A stretch of 64,000 nt of DNA. Origin: Piezodorus guildinii (lineage: Eukaryota > Arthropoda > Insecta > Hemiptera > Pentatomidae). The stretch spans positions 141,883,143-141,947,142 of the forward strand of contig CM041292.1 in assembly GCA_023052935.1 (NCBI GenBank), read 5' to 3'. Positions 27,101 through 41,950 of the stretch are shown piece by piece. How positions within the stretch are numbered: position 1 is the stretch's first letter; every line of letters begins with the position of its first letter. Under the pieces are notes generated by a model, which saw nothing but the letters and a program-made list of their open reading frames with translations, searched no databases and was not told where the DNA came from. The position numbers and the translations under genes were made by a program.

Positions 27101-30100
27101 GTATCATTTTGGAATTAAAAAAACATGTGCAAAGATATCGCAATAATTTTATTTTTACCTGTACCTTAATCTACTTTTCTACATAATTTCCATGAATTTT
27201 GAGGTACTTGTCATAAAGCGGCACCAGTTTTTGAATACCCTCCTCAAAAAATTCTGCCGCCTGACTTGTTAACCACTGCATCACAAATGTTTTGACTTTG
27301 TTATCGTCTTGAAGACGCGAACGCCCAGGTGTTCCTTCAAGAGCAGGAACAAATGGTAGTCGCTGGGCGCCAGATCAGGGCTGTATGGAGGATGATCTAG
27401 AGTTTCCCATTTACTCGTAAATACTCGCATAGGTATCTAATATATATTTTTCTGTTGTAAAATCCTGAAGACGAAACAGAACTAGTAAAGTAATGAACTA
27501 GTAAAGTTCATGGAATAATTTTTGTGATTGAATTCATCCTTTTAATTTAATAACTTTTTATAATTTTATAACTTTTAATAATGTTTAATAACTTTAAAGA
27601 AATATCATATAGTGGGTTCTGTGGCTCTCCTGATTTCTTCTGGACAAATATTCTTGTAATTCTTGTAAACTGTTACAGCTCCCGTACCTGGTCACCAACA
27701 AAGGGAAAGCCAAAATGTTTATCATGGTAAGGATAAATATCATGTTATCTTATTAATTATTTAATGAAAATGAATTTTTGATAATAGTGGATATAATTAG
27801 TTCACCATTGCGACTTACTAAAAGGAATTAGTCTTTTTTAGAAATTAGAATTTTTAAAATACTTTTGGTTTAATTAGTTTCAATAATCAACCTTTACAGG
27901 CATTGATGACCCTGAGGTCTTATGCCTTAAAGCCCAAACAAACAAAATAATCAACCTATCAATAAATATCAAAAAAATATATATCCTTTGGTATTTTTTT
28001 ATTGCAAATTTCGTACCATTTTTACTGGTGATTTCAATAAAATCTTCACATCCATGTAAATATTTTTAATCTGTTATACATGACCCATTATGATCTATTA
28101 CATGTTGCCCTTTCTTTTTAGGCCATTTTAATTTCGTCTTCCTAGAATGATGGTTTTGCGCACAAAGCGCATTGCGTCTTCCAAGTTAAAATTTGGTTCT
28201 AAATCATGCAAACCATGGTATATATCCTGCTTATATACGCTTGTAACTACGTTATTTTCGAAGATAGAGAAAAAAAATCATTACAATTAGTCTTTTTTAG
28301 GAATTAGAATTTTTAAAAGTAATTTTGGCTTATTATTTTCAATAATTCACCTTTGTAATCAACCAGAAAAAAATAAATTACCTCCCCCCTTCAAAATTTG
28401 AGAGCTTATGTTTTGAGATGCGTAGAATCTGAATAACGAATAAAAAAAAATCCGTTTCTCCTAATAATTAAAAAACAATAATTTTTTCTTTTAGTGCCAT
28501 TTGATAGAGAATTAAATTTTCGACAAAATGAAAAAGAATCATTGAAATTGGTTTACAACCAGCTGATATATTGCATTTTGAAATCAGCAGCAGTGACATG
28601 ATATTATCCTTTGGATTATTGCTTTTCAATATTACTTAATGGCCTATCGACAGCTATATAAACAGTTATACCCTAATATTGTTATTTGGAAATAATAAAC
28701 CATTGTGTGATGATTTATAGCGTTTTTATAATTTTTTTTTTTAAACATTATTATACTAATAACAATTAGAGTACCATTATACGCAATATTTTATCAATTC
28801 TAAAGGAAAGAACTGAAATAAGCATAAATTCATAAGAGACAGCAAGAAATTCCGCAACATCAAACCACACTTTAAGGTTATCTTGGAGTCGAGCAGACTA
28901 AAACATTTGGTTTTCTAATAGATCCCATAAATATAAAGTTAGTGGCATAATATTGTAACTGTGCTACCTTTTTCAACTGACATTTTTTTTAGTATTTTTT
29001 CAAATAAAAATTCTATTTCAAGGAAACCACATGGCAGTTGGGCAGTGCTGTTTTGTTTTGTCATACTTTTGATGAAATAAAGCATTTATCTCAAAATGTT
29101 TGCATGTTTTAGAAAATTTAGGCGAAAGCATAAATGTTGGGCAAAAATATTATTTAACATGTTTAAAGCTTATAGATAAATAAATAATACAACACCTCGT
29201 GCATTAATATAGAACAAATAATAGTGAAGTTATAAAAGACTCCCGAAACAGATGTTTAAGAGGAGCACATGGGGGAGATGTGTGGACTTTTGAGAAAATA
29301 CTCCTCTAATAAGTTCCTGACCACTGACAATAAATCAGCTTGTCTTTAATTTCTTCAGACACAAAACCTTCATTGCCTAGGCTAAATCTATGGATCTCCT
29401 GAGTTCTATTGGACAAATATCCTTGTAATTCTTTTAAATTGTTACAGCTTCTATTCCTGATCAGCAACAAGGGGGGAGTCAAAACGTTCATCATGGTAAG
29501 GAGTAAGGATAAATACCATGTTTGATATTGAATTGTATGAATTCATCCTATCAGAATTATTTATAATGATTATCTGTGATCTCTTTGAAATAATTTTCAT
29601 TATCTTAAAAGTGAAAAATATTATTAGTAATTAATTTATGATATCTGTAATAAAATATTTCATTTTACAATTTATTATTTTTATAGATGGGAAGAGTTAT
29701 GAGAATCAGGGAGAAATGACTGGACAAGAGGATGGTAATATACATTATTTATTTTAAAGAACACTATTCTGTATTTTGTAGAATTATTTATATTTATGGA
29801 TAAACGTTTTCTTTACTATATAGATTTTTATCTTTTATCTTAATGATATGAAGATAAATGCATCAATTGCAGTAGTTTTAGGAGATGTCTAGGTAGATAG
29901 ATTTTTTTGTCTTAGGCCCTAAGGCCTTTTCTTACAGATACAGTCCTGGTCATAGAAACTGCAACAGTCAATAAGAAAAATGCTTCTAAAATTAAACATA
30001 ACTGCATGTTTTTAAAAAATGCTCATTACACAAAAAAAAATTATATTGTATATTATTGATTGAAAATTGAAGAAAAGCACATTAAAATCGATGGAAAAAA

Positions 30101-33100
30101 TATAGAAGTTTATGTTCTCTCGTAAAATTAATTGTAATATTAATTTTTAAAACTATGACAGCTGTTGATTTGTGTCACTGCTGTTTTCCATGAAAATTTT
30201 TTCGATTGATGTAATCTCACAATATTAATTGTTTCTGATAGAAAAATGCTTAAAATTTCGACAGTAAATACAGTTGATGGAAGCTTGTCGAGGAGGGTAG
30301 GACTTGTCAATTAGTTGCTATGAAACTAATAAAATCTGACTGCTTTTAATATGATCTACCAATAATCCAAACCAGCACACACTTCCTAAATCCATGGATA
30401 ATTCCTATGGCTTACTGTGCATTATCCCTAAACTGAATTGTGATTTTCTTATAAAGTTTTTTTATATTTGTAATGATATGTTTCTCTTGATTATCATTTT
30501 TTATATATCATTTGAATCTTGGCAGGTGATCTGTTGAGACGAAAACTTCTAGCACTGATTCCTATTTTAGGTAAGAAACATTTAAACTATTTATGAAAAC
30601 TATATTGAGGTAGAATGAAGTTACTCTCATTTTTTAAACCATTTAGTTTCTGTTTTAAACAAAATGTTGTTTGTGGACTAGGTTTCATGCCTTTATATCT
30701 GACATTTCAGTATTGAAAAGTACAAAAATACAATTTGTTTTAATTTATGGGTTACAATGTTTTACCTTAACACTTCTAATTGTCAATTAGATCTTTTATC
30801 ATGTTTGCATGATTGGTTTTTCCTTGGAATTTTCATTAGGTTGATGAATATATGTATATATATATATAATCTATACTAATATTATAAAGCTGAGAGTTTG
30901 TTTGTTTGTTTGTTTGAAAAATTCTTTTTGTGTTGGATAGTCCATTTATCGAGGAAGGCTATAGGCTATATAACATCACGCTGCAACCAATAGGAGCGAA
31001 GAATCAGTTGAAAATCTAGGAGAAAACAAGAGAAATTAACCTCGCATCCCAATGATTCCAAATGATTTACCTTTTAATTTTAAAATAATTCAATTTCCCG
31101 TTAAGCTATCTTTTGCCGAAAAAATTAATAAATCACATGGGCAAATATTTAAACACGTAGGAATCAATTTACGTCAAGATTCGGGTTGGGGAGAAAATCA
31201 TTTACATATTCTGCCAAAATAGAATAAAAACTAAAATATCATTTACGCAGAAGTACTTTAAAATATTGGCATGTCCGAAAAGTTGTAGAGATTTTTAAAT
31301 AAAATTTACTGTTATTGTGTCCACTAAAAATGAATCACGAAGGTAATGCTTATTTATATGCCTTTAATCCTCATGGAATTAGCTATATTTACACACTAAA
31401 TTTGTCTTTTTCAAGGCTCAGTAGTGTAATTTATTGCAAACTAACATGAGCGACGGCTCGGTTCATTTTCGGCATATTATGCTGTTCATTATTAAAAAAG
31501 GTAAAAAAGCATCCCAAACTGCAAAAAAGATTAGTGTATGACAGCGATTCAATCGCTGATAGCACGGTTCAGAAGTGGTTTTTCACGGTTTAGATCAGGA
31601 GATTTCAATTTGGAATAACCAACCCCGGGCTGGCCAGAGTTCAACTCTCGACATCAAGGATAATATGACAGTCATCACAAACAATCCACGAATTAATGTC
31701 CATGAAATTCAAACAACTTTGGCTAAATAAAGGACCTAGGCAATCACTCAAATTCCTAGATGGTCCTTGTACCGGCAGAAGGAAGTGTCTTCTTGGTATG
31801 AGTAGGACATGCCTGAGGACCTTGACTGCTGTCTATACAGGACACGGCAAACTTAACTACCATATGTTTAAACTTGGTATTTCCGACAACCCTCTATGCA
31901 GACATCGCACGGACGATGAAACATCGTTTCACATAGTCTGCCACTGCGACAAGCTAGCTATGTTGAGGTTCACTTTATTCGGTATAGACCGCCTAGAATA
32001 CCCCACTAACAACAAACTTGTTAATCCTAACAGCCTTCTGAAGTTTGCTTCTGCTACTAAACTCGTGTTTTAAAACTAACACCCGTGATTCTATGGCGCA
32101 CAATAGACCGTTTGGTCGCGGTGCAACCCGTGCCAGCAATTAAAAAAAAAAAAAAAAAAAAAATGTCCGTGAGATAGCTACGGAGTTAAGATCCTGCAAA
32201 TCGACCGTTTTTGATTATCTAAAGAAGGCCGGGTAAGTCTGCCGTTACGACGTTTGGGTTCCCCACGAGCTCAGTGAAAGGAATTAATTAAAAGGATTTC
32301 ATGTTGTGATTTGTTGCTGAAAAAAAAAAATGTGGAGGATCCATTTTTGAAACGAGTTGTTACTGGTGACGAAAAATGGATTCTCTACATTCAACACCAG
32401 CCGAAAAAAATCTTGGGGGTTGCTTGGAACGACGCCGCTCGCTACACGGCTTGCATCCAAGAAAGATAATACTTAGTATTTGGTGGGATTAGAGGGGACC
32501 CATACATTTTGAGCTCCTTCCACAAAACCAAACTATAAATACGGACTTTTATTGTGCCCAGTTAGATCGATTGAAGTCAGCAATTGAAGAGAGACGGCCA
32601 GAGTTGGCAAATCGGAAAGGAGTGCTATTCCACCAAGACAGCGCTAGACCCAATGTGTGTTTAAGGACTCGGCTAATGTTATTAAGCTTAACCTTTTCTT
32701 TATTTACTCGTCATTTAAATTTCTAGTTTTTATTCAACAATTGCGAACTGTAAATGCTGTAATAAAACTAGATAGCTAGATAAGACTAAAATGATATGCA
32801 ATATTTGTCATAATCGTTTTCATACTAATTGTCTTAAAATCGAAGTGATAGACCATGAAGCCATAAAAAAATGGATATGCCCTGATTGCGACTCAGAATC
32901 ACAAACATCACCAACCACTGACCCTGGTGCTATGTTAGAGCTACTGAGGGCGCTCATCGTTCGAAGTCATGTAGATGAAGGCACGGCTACAGGGAATCGA
33001 CGAGTTGAAAAGTATAAAAGAAATGCTCCAAAAACAAAATGATCTCTCTTTTGAAAATATGGAGAGATTACTAATAATCGAAAATTTCTTAGAAGATCAA

Positions 33101-36100
33101 AAGAAGCAGACGGAAAAATTAACCATAGAAAACAACATCTTGAAACTTAAAGTGTCAGACTTAAAGAGCCGCTTGATCTTCCCAGAACAAACTCAGCTGG
33201 CAAACAATCTAGAAATAAGAGGCATCCCAGAGAAGCCGGGAGAGACTGTGATGGGCACCATAATGAGCGTCGGCAGAGGCCTAGGTGTTGAGCTGACTAC
33301 GGCGGATCTGGACCATGCCGCACGGCTCAGGCCGAAACAGGAAGGAACTCCGGGACCTATTATTATACAGTTTGTTCACCAGACGATGAGGGATGAGTTA
33401 GTGTGGCTAAGAAGGGTGAAAAGAGATTTTTCTGCCCGACACCTAGGCTGGCGAGAAAATGACTCGCATCGAGATTATGTGTTTTCATCTCTTTTCTTTT
33501 TTTTACTTATATTATTTTCTAATAGATTTTTTATATTGTATAGTTTCTGTAATTCATCATTAATTTATCTATCTTATTTTTTATTTAATATTTTGACATT
33601 GTTTCCTTTCACTTCTTAGTATATCGAACACTTCTTAAAAATATATTGTAACTTGCTCCTTAACCTACTACATTTTCCCGGTTCACTTCACATATCCAGT
33701 CATGGCCAATCTCCTTATTTCCTGTCACATTAATGCACAATCCCTCATAGCCCATATTGATGAATTTCAACTATATTTTCTAGATAATTTCTATCACATA
33801 ATAGCTGTATCCGAAACCTGTTGCATTACATTTCATCCTCTCAAGTATCCCTTACCAATTATTCCTTCCTTCGCCACAATAGATCTGATCGCAGGGGTGG
33901 TGATGTGGGTCTGTATATACATGACAGCCTCGAGGCCCAAATCCTTCTCCAACACCCTTCTACTGACTATCCTCATCTCAAATATATATTTGTGTAGATT
34001 TCAACTTTCTCATCTCCTCTCCTTTATGTACATGTTTACCGTTTGCGCCACTTACCATTCGATGACCTCTTTGAATCTACCCTTATCCAAATGGATTCCA
34101 GATACTCTAGCATCATTATCTCTGGAGACTTTAATGTTAATATGCACTCAGAATCTTCTGATAAATATTTTATTTCCAATCTATTGTTTTCTCTGAACCT
34201 CTATCTCGTACCTTACTCTCCTACCCACCATACGCAGTTTTCTGATACCTGGTTAGACCTCCATATTACTGATTCTCCTCTTTCGTCTTCTTAGCATCCT
34301 GTCCCGTTTCTCTCTTTGCACGACCTCATCCATATAACTTTAAATCCTACACTCCTAAAGTGATTTCTTACCGTAATTTGAACCTACTTACCTATGAATC
34401 CATTAAAACTGACCTGGAATCCTTCAATTGGGATATTATATATTCCTATAATTCCATAGATCATATGGTTCCCGTCCTTACCAACCTAAATTCCTTATTA
34501 GACTTACATGCACCTATGATAACCCGAACCTAACGCCGCCCAACTGCGCCTTGACTGACTCCTGAAATAAAGGCAATGATGAAAAGACAGGAAGCAGCAA
34601 GACGCAAATTTCGTCGCACTCGCCTGCCTGCTGACTTCATACATTTTTAAGATCTTAGAAATGAAACCCAGGTTGCAGTATCCATACCGCCCTTTCCAAT
34701 GCTTGAATCCTCCACAATCTGGCTTCATAGCAGGGTATTCTACTCAATTCACTCTCCTTAAAATAACTCAGGATCTCCAAACCGCCATGGAACACCAACA
34801 ACTAACTATCCTCATTCTTCTATATTTTTCTAAAGCTTTCGATACCGTTGATCACAACATTCTCCTTACCAAATTTAGAAATCTACCTTTATCCAATAGT
34901 GCTCTATGACGGTTCCAATCCTTCCTTTCTGACCGTTCTCAAGCCTACCTCCCTCCATCATGTGGTGTCCCATAGGGCCCGTCACTGTCTCCCACCCTAT
35001 TTGCTGTTCACATAAATGACCTTCCTCTCCTTATTGATCACTCCCAATATCATTTGTATGCCGATGGTTTCCAAATTTATCTGTCCTTTCCACCTTTGGA
35101 TCTATTACTAGCAGCCGAAAAGCTACAAAATGATTTAAATAGAATTAGTCCGTGAGCCACGGACAATAAGCTAAAGCTGAATGTCAAAAATACTAAGGCA
35201 ATTGTAATGGATTCCAGTCCCCTCCTTAAACCTCTCCCTCCCATTCCCACCCTTTTTCTAAATAATAATCTGATACAATTTCATCAATTAATCAAAAACC
35301 TTGGAATCACCTTCGACCAAAACCTCTCCTGGAAAAACCACATTTCTGACATCTCCTGCCGCTCCTTCATCACTTTAAAGTGATTAAATGGACTCCATGA
35401 CCTCTTTCCTCTTGAAACCCATAAGCTTCTAATCTCCTCCCTGACATATCCCCACTTTGACTATTGCTGTACGGTGTGTAGGGGTGTCTCTGGAGATCTT
35501 GTAGTTATTTAATTGCTTCATTCGATTCATCTTCAGGATCTCCAGGGACACCTCTGTCACTTGATTCTATTCTATATCCTTCCTACCGTCGAAAATACTA
35601 CCTGACTTCTTTCCTCTATTAAGTTATCTGATCCCATTGTCCATCATACATATTTGATCTCTTATGATTCGTATCCTCAATCTATTCCAACAACACCCGT
35701 ATGCAGCCTTCTGATTTGTATATTAAGCCAGATCTTTTGACAGATCTTTCATAATCCAACCCTCTTCCATATGGAACTCTATTCCTTCTGATATTTGTAA
35801 TTCTACTACCCTTCCTACTTTCAAATCTCGTCTATTGCATTACTTCTTGTCCATTCAATTTCCAAACAATCCTGACTGATCGACTTTCCATGAAAATATG
35901 TAAATAGAAAAAGTTATAGAAGTGTTTCTTAATTTTTTATTTATTATTATTATTATTATTTTTAACTAAGTAAGAAGTGTATTTTATTTTTTGGTCGTGG
36001 TAATTCATGGGAACATGATAATTATTTATTTATTATATTCTTAATTCATCACTTATATTTTTTAGAAATATTTTCACAGCTATTAGTTTTCGAAGTTATA

Positions 36101-39100
36101 TATATTGGTTTATAATATTTTTATTTTTGACATTTGTCTTTTTGTTTTCTTTTCTACTTATTATTATTCACTGTATAGTTCTTTTCTTATCTTTTTTTTT
36201 TTTTAATCTTACTCTTAGACAGTAAATCTCACATTATTGTACTTTGTATTATTTTAAAGGGACTTGTCCCAGAATAAATAAAGGAATTATTATGAATTCT
36301 TTAAATAAAAATTCTATTTCAAGGAAACCACATGAAATATGAATTTCTTAATATCATAACATGCCATCAAGATTGATAAGTATGCTGTGTGTGGTAGCAA
36401 CCCAATATAGTTGGGCAGTGCTGTTTTGTTTTGTTATACTTTTGATGAAATAAAGCATTTATCTCAAAATTTTTGCATGTTTTAGGAAATTTAGGCAAAA
36501 GCATAAATGTTGGGCAAAAATATTATTTAACATGTTTAAGGCTTATAGATAAATAAATAATACAACACCTCGTGCATTAATATAGAACGAATAATAGTGA
36601 AGTTATAAAAGACTCCCGAAACAAATGTTCAAGAGGAGCACATGGGGGAGATGTGTGGACTTTTGAGAAAATACTCCTCTAATAAGTTCCTGACCACTGA
36701 CAATAAATCAGCTTGTCTTTAATTTCTTCAGGCACAAAACCTTCATTGCCTAGGCTAAATCTATGGATCTCCTGAGTTCTATTGGACAAATATCCTTGTA
36801 ATTCTTTTAAATTGTTACAGCTTCTATTCCTGATCAGCAACAAGGGGGAGTCAAAACGTTCATCATGGTAAGGAGTAAGGATAAATACCATGTTTGATAT
36901 TGAATTGTATGAATTCATCCTATCAGAATTATTTATTATGATTATCTGTGATCTCTTTGAAATAATTTTTATTATCTTAAAAGTGGAAACTATTATTAGT
37001 AATTAATTTATGATATCTGTAATAAAATATTTCATTTTACAATTTATTATTTTTATAGATGGGAAGAGTCATGAGAATCAGGGAGAAATGACTGGACAAG
37101 AGGATGGTAATATACATTATTTATTTTAAAGAACACTATTCTGTATTTTGTAGAATTATTTATATTTATGGATAAACGTTTTCTTTACTATATAGATTTT
37201 TATCTTTTATCTTAATGATATGAAGATAAATGCATCAATTAAAGTAGTTTTAGGAGATGTCTAGATAGATAGATTTTTTTGTCTTAGGCCCTGTGGCCTT
37301 TTCTTACAGATACAGTCCTGGTCATAGAAAATGCACAAGTCAATAAGAAAAATGCTTCTAAAATTAAAAATAACTGCATGTTTTTAAAAAATGCTCATTA
37401 CACAAAAATTGTATATTATTGATTGAAAATTGAAGAAAAGTATATTAAAATCAATGGGAAAAATATAGCATTTTAAGTTCTCTCGTAAATGAATTGTAAC
37501 ATTAATTTTTAAAACTATGACAGCTGTTGATTTGTGTCACTGCTGTTTTCCGTGAAAATTTTTTCGCTTGATGTAATCTCACAATATTAATTGTTTCTGA
37601 TAGCAAAATGCTTAAAATTCAACATATTTAAAGATTTTATCCTGGTAGTAGCTAAAACTACTAACCAAGAAGTTAGAAACTTTTTTTTTTTTTTTTTTTA
37701 ATTTCATTAAGCATATGATATAAATAAGTAGACAAAAACAAAAATATTAGATTGGATCAAATTCATTACTAAAAAAAATTAAAGCCTAGGTGGTGACCAC
37801 GACTGTAAAATAATAATTTTTTACACTCAAATGTGCCAGTAACAATTAATAAACCATACATATAATATTTTAATAGGAAAATGTAAAACAAAAACTATTT
37901 TATATCTTACAAAAAATTTAAATAATATAAAAAAAAACTCTGAAGGAAGAGAAAATATAAACTAAAAGGGGTAGATGAATGTTAAGAAAAGGAAAGGAAA
38001 TATACTGGTTTGCTCTGAGCTTCAAGGCGCACTGAACGAGTCTGCATCCAAGAATAGTCAAAACCTACCCTTCTGGAAAGATGACTGAAGAGTAGGAGAG
38101 GGGGCAGTTAAAAGAAAAAAAATATTAAATGTATTTTTAGTATTTAATTTTTAATTATCTTGTAGTAAATTTTAATTTAAAAAACGATTATATTCTCTAC
38201 TGCTGTTTATGCATAAGTGAATCTTCAAGAAAGAGCTCTGAATCCCTGGGCATGATATGAAGATTATAGGAGGCGACTTTAGTGCAAAAGTTTGAATAGA
38301 AGAGGTTTACAGTACAGACCATAGAGAGACAAAGCCTGCATGAGATAAGCAGTGGGAAGTGGATGAGAATCATAAATTTTGCTGAATAATGAGACATGGT
38401 AGACTCATTATTCTCATTCAAAGTTCTTTGAGTCTGATGGATGTTGCCCTTTGCAGAGAGGAACATACAAGCAATTGAACGGATCTTCAACCTTCACAAA
38501 AGTTTGGAGAGAGGAAATAAATATAATATCTACACCCATTATCTCTTCAAGGCAGCCCATGATAGCATTAATAGAGAGGAGCTGTACAGAGCATTAGAGA
38601 GTTATGGAATACCTGCTAAGCTCGTAAAGCCCCCAAAATTTTTAGGAACAACCTACAGTATGAAGTACCTGATTATTAACCCTTTAACTACTAATGTTGG
38701 CATATGCCGACACGCCAACTAGATGCCACCGGTACTAATGTCGGCATATGCCGACGCGCCAACTAGGTGCCATCGGTATTAATGTCGGCATATGCCGACG
38801 TGCCTAAAGCGTGCCCCTGGTACTAATGTCGGCATATGCCAACACCCCATTTTCCTCTCTACTTTTTAATGTCAAGGCGCTGCCTTGCCTCATTCTATCA
38901 ACCCCTCTGTTAACTAAAGCTTCTTCTTCAGCTCAACAGTTGTCATAAGACTTCACTTTAAAGCCATTCTTGAGGATAATTAATACCTGGTAAGGGTCGA
39001 CTATCTGTTCCGTCCTATTCCCGGATATTTCCACCCTTTCTATTTATTCTTGTTTGTGCGTTCAGCGTGAATCAAGTCTTTGTTTTACTGCCCTTAGCCA

Positions 39101-41387
39101 TTATTTAATTTTGTGAGTGTTATTTAATAGTTAGAATGTTATATTTTAGTTAGAAATAGAAAAAAAAAAACATACAGAAGATGTGCTGTTTGTTCAAAAA
39201 AAAATATTTGAAACAAAAATCAAGTGCCGTTTTTGTAAAGTCGGACTATGTGTGGAAAGGTGTTTTGAAGATTACTACACAAAATTAAATTTCCAAAAAA
39301 CACAATCTCGGGGGAGAAACAAAAAAAAAAAAAAAAAAAAAAAAAATTGACCCTGCCAGTATCGGTCCAAAGCCTGAATCAGGAAGGAGGATGGAAACAA
39401 TTAAATATGAGGCAGAAAGTAGAGAGGGCTGTGATGAAAGAAGCGTGCAAATGTAAAATTTGCAAAAAGTATGCAGTACGGTGAGGCACGGAGGCAGCCG
39501 TCATTCTCAGTACCGTGATTGTCGCAAAAATCATCCTTCATGCATACTGAAAGGGTTAATCAATGGCTCATGACTGATAAATTCAGTGACGGAAAAAGCA
39601 TCAAACAAGGAGACAGACCTGGCTTCCCTACTTTTCAATATGAGTTTGGAAAAAGCCATACACGACTCATGCCTTTAGAATAGGCTAGGACTCATACCTA
39701 GCAGCTTATGGCATATGCTTAGGACATAGATATTGCCAGCCGGTCACTGCCATCAATAACTGTAGAGTTGTGCATTTCCATGCATTCAGTTGTGAGGTTA
39801 GGACTTGTCAATTAGTTGCTTTGAAACTAATATAATCTGATTACTTTTAATATGATCTACCACTATTCCAAACCAGCACACACTTCCTATACCCATGGAT
39901 AATTCCCATGGCTTACTGTGCATTATCACAAAACTGAAGTGTGATTTTCTTATAAAGTTTTTTTATGTTTGTAATTATATGTTTCTCTTGATTATCATTT
40001 TTTATATATCATTTGAATCTTGGCAGGTGATCCCTTGAGACGAAGAATTGAAGCACTGATTCCTATTTTAGGTAAGAAACATTTAACTGTTTATAAAAAC
40101 TATATTGAATTAGAATGAAGTTACTCTCATTTTTTAAGCAAATTAATTTCTGTATTAAACAAAATATTGTATGTGCATTAGGTTTCATGCATTTATAACT
40201 GACATTTCAGCCTTGAATAGTACAAAAATAATTTTTTTTTTAAATTTATTGGTTACAATGTTTTACCTTAACACTTCTATTTGTCAATTAGATCTTTTAT
40301 CATGTTTGCATGATTGGTTTTTTCCTTGGAATTTTCACAAGAAGAATGACATGTTACCATGGGTAAACCAGCCGTAGTTCGACATCATTTACCAGAGGCA
40401 ATTAGCCCTAGGCAACAGCTCCAGCAGAATTTCCAAATGAAGAAAATCGCTCCGAAGCTGAATCAAGTCAATAAGTACCACATTCCTCGCCTAAACATGC
40501 CCGTATTTGCATTCACTCGGCACAGGGTACAAATGCTCACGAGGTACACGGAGACATCCAGTCAGCAGGCGGCATAGCAGATGCTTCGACTCTACCCTCA
40601 GCGGAACACCGAAGTCATCCAGCCTAGCAGCCTAATCTTGGCACCAAGCAGCTATTCGATGCATCTCCAATCCTGCTGAGCACAATATACTCTCTACACA
40701 ACTGGGATACTAACAACTACAGTCTGTGAGACGACTAGAGGCTCTCACTAATCAACAGTTCGTTGAGCGAATCTCTGCTTCGAACCATATCAGGGATCTA
40801 CAATCATAGAGCGACTCACTGTTCCGATCCACAAGGATCATATATAGTTTTATAATACATGTCACTTGCCTTTTAATAGTATCTACACATATTATTTTTT
40901 GTAATATAATATAATTAATATGAACGATGTAAGATTTTGGTTGTTATTTTCAATATTGAATCTTTGTAATCAACCAAAAAAAGAAAACAAAAAATAACTG
41001 CCCACAAATTTGAGGTCTTATGTTTCAAGATACGTAGAACCTGAATAAGGAAAAAAAAAAAAATCTTTCTTCTAACCATCTGCAATTTTTCTCCAAAAAC
41101 TACTGGACCGATTTTTTCAAATATCAAAAAAACAGAACATCCTAACATCCAATGGCAAAATAGCAGCAATTAAAAATTTTTTTATTGAATAACTCAGTTA
41201 TTTATGAAGATAGAGACAAATTTGTATTGAATCTTCTAATCAGGTCACTATAATTAATTATAAAAAATAAAAGAAAAAAAATTAAAGTTTTTTCCATGTA
41301 CATACATACATCAGTTATTTTCGACGACAGATAAAAAAATCATTATAGAGTTTTAGATTTTGTACACTGAGCTTAATTATAAAACAG

Positions 41388-41443
<56 letters not shown>

Positions 41444-41550
41444 TATACTACTTAACTCAGTTATTTTTGAAGATAGAGAAGGATATGTATTGAGTTTTAC
41501 AATAAGTAAACCATGATTTTTCAAGATCATAACACTGTGATGAACAAAGG

Positions 41551-41596
<46 letters not shown>

Positions 41597-41903
41597 TAAG
41601 TTTTTTAGTGAGTATATAACAATTTTATTATACTTAGAATTTATGTTTATAATCATGAATTTTAACAAATAGTGTCTTAATAGCTGTTAAGCCTACAAGC
41701 TTAAGAACACTCAGAAAGAACAGTGTTCTTTCAAAGCTTGTAGGCTTAACATGCCTAATTAAGACACTATTTTGTCCAAAATTGCATGATTATGAGAACA
41801 ATAAATTCTCGAAACGTCGCATAGATAAAATTGTTTATTCATTGACTGCAACCTAAGAACAACACAAACTTAAATTATCAACAGTCGAGAACTGATAAAA
41901 CTT

Positions 41904-41950
<47 letters not shown>

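Larger units (their letters stand above)
29000..30836 (+). repeat. Segmental duplication, block A (carries E25-E27)
   Basis: Collinear with 36306-37620 plus 39793-40339. It begins at ATTCTATTTCAAGGAAACCA and ends at GGAATTTTCA. Block A lacks about 75 bp present in block B after the first 40 bp; block B has a 2.2-kb insertion. Confidence 0.9.
32690..36292 (+). mobile_element. CR1-like LINE, decayed but nearly full length
   Basis: ORF1 and ORF2 in order on the + strand, then a 3' UTR ending GGGACTTGTCCCAGAATAAA and AAGGAATTATTAT without a long A tail, as is usual for CR1/L2 types. Sits at the broken end of the mariner on the left and directly abuts duplication block B on the right. Confidence 0.75.
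36306..37620 (+). repeat. Segmental duplication, block B part 1
   Basis: Matches block A from ATTCTATTTCAAGGAAACCA on, including intron, E25', E26' and intron sequence, with few differences. Interrupted at about 37620. Confidence 0.9.
38410..39790 (+). mobile_element. LINE RT fragment split by a piggyBac remnant
   Basis: Left part: THYLFKAAHDSINREELYRA and LESYGIPAKLVK (RT, first palm Asp region). Right part after the insert: GKSIKQGDRPGFPTFQYEFG (from G.RQGD) and a decayed YA-DIDI motif near 39715. The order and the motifs fit an RTE-type element. Confidence 0.65.

Noticed and set aside
29306..29494. Minus-strand open frame (62 codons) repeated at 36.7 kb
   Set aside because: It lies antisense over E25 and its intron; the repetition is due to the segmental duplication.
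1..29495. Identity with aphid bicycle genes because of the many micro-exons
   Set aside because: The exons are paralogous to each other, encode a His-His repeat and lack the CYC motifs; no secretion signal is visible in the window.
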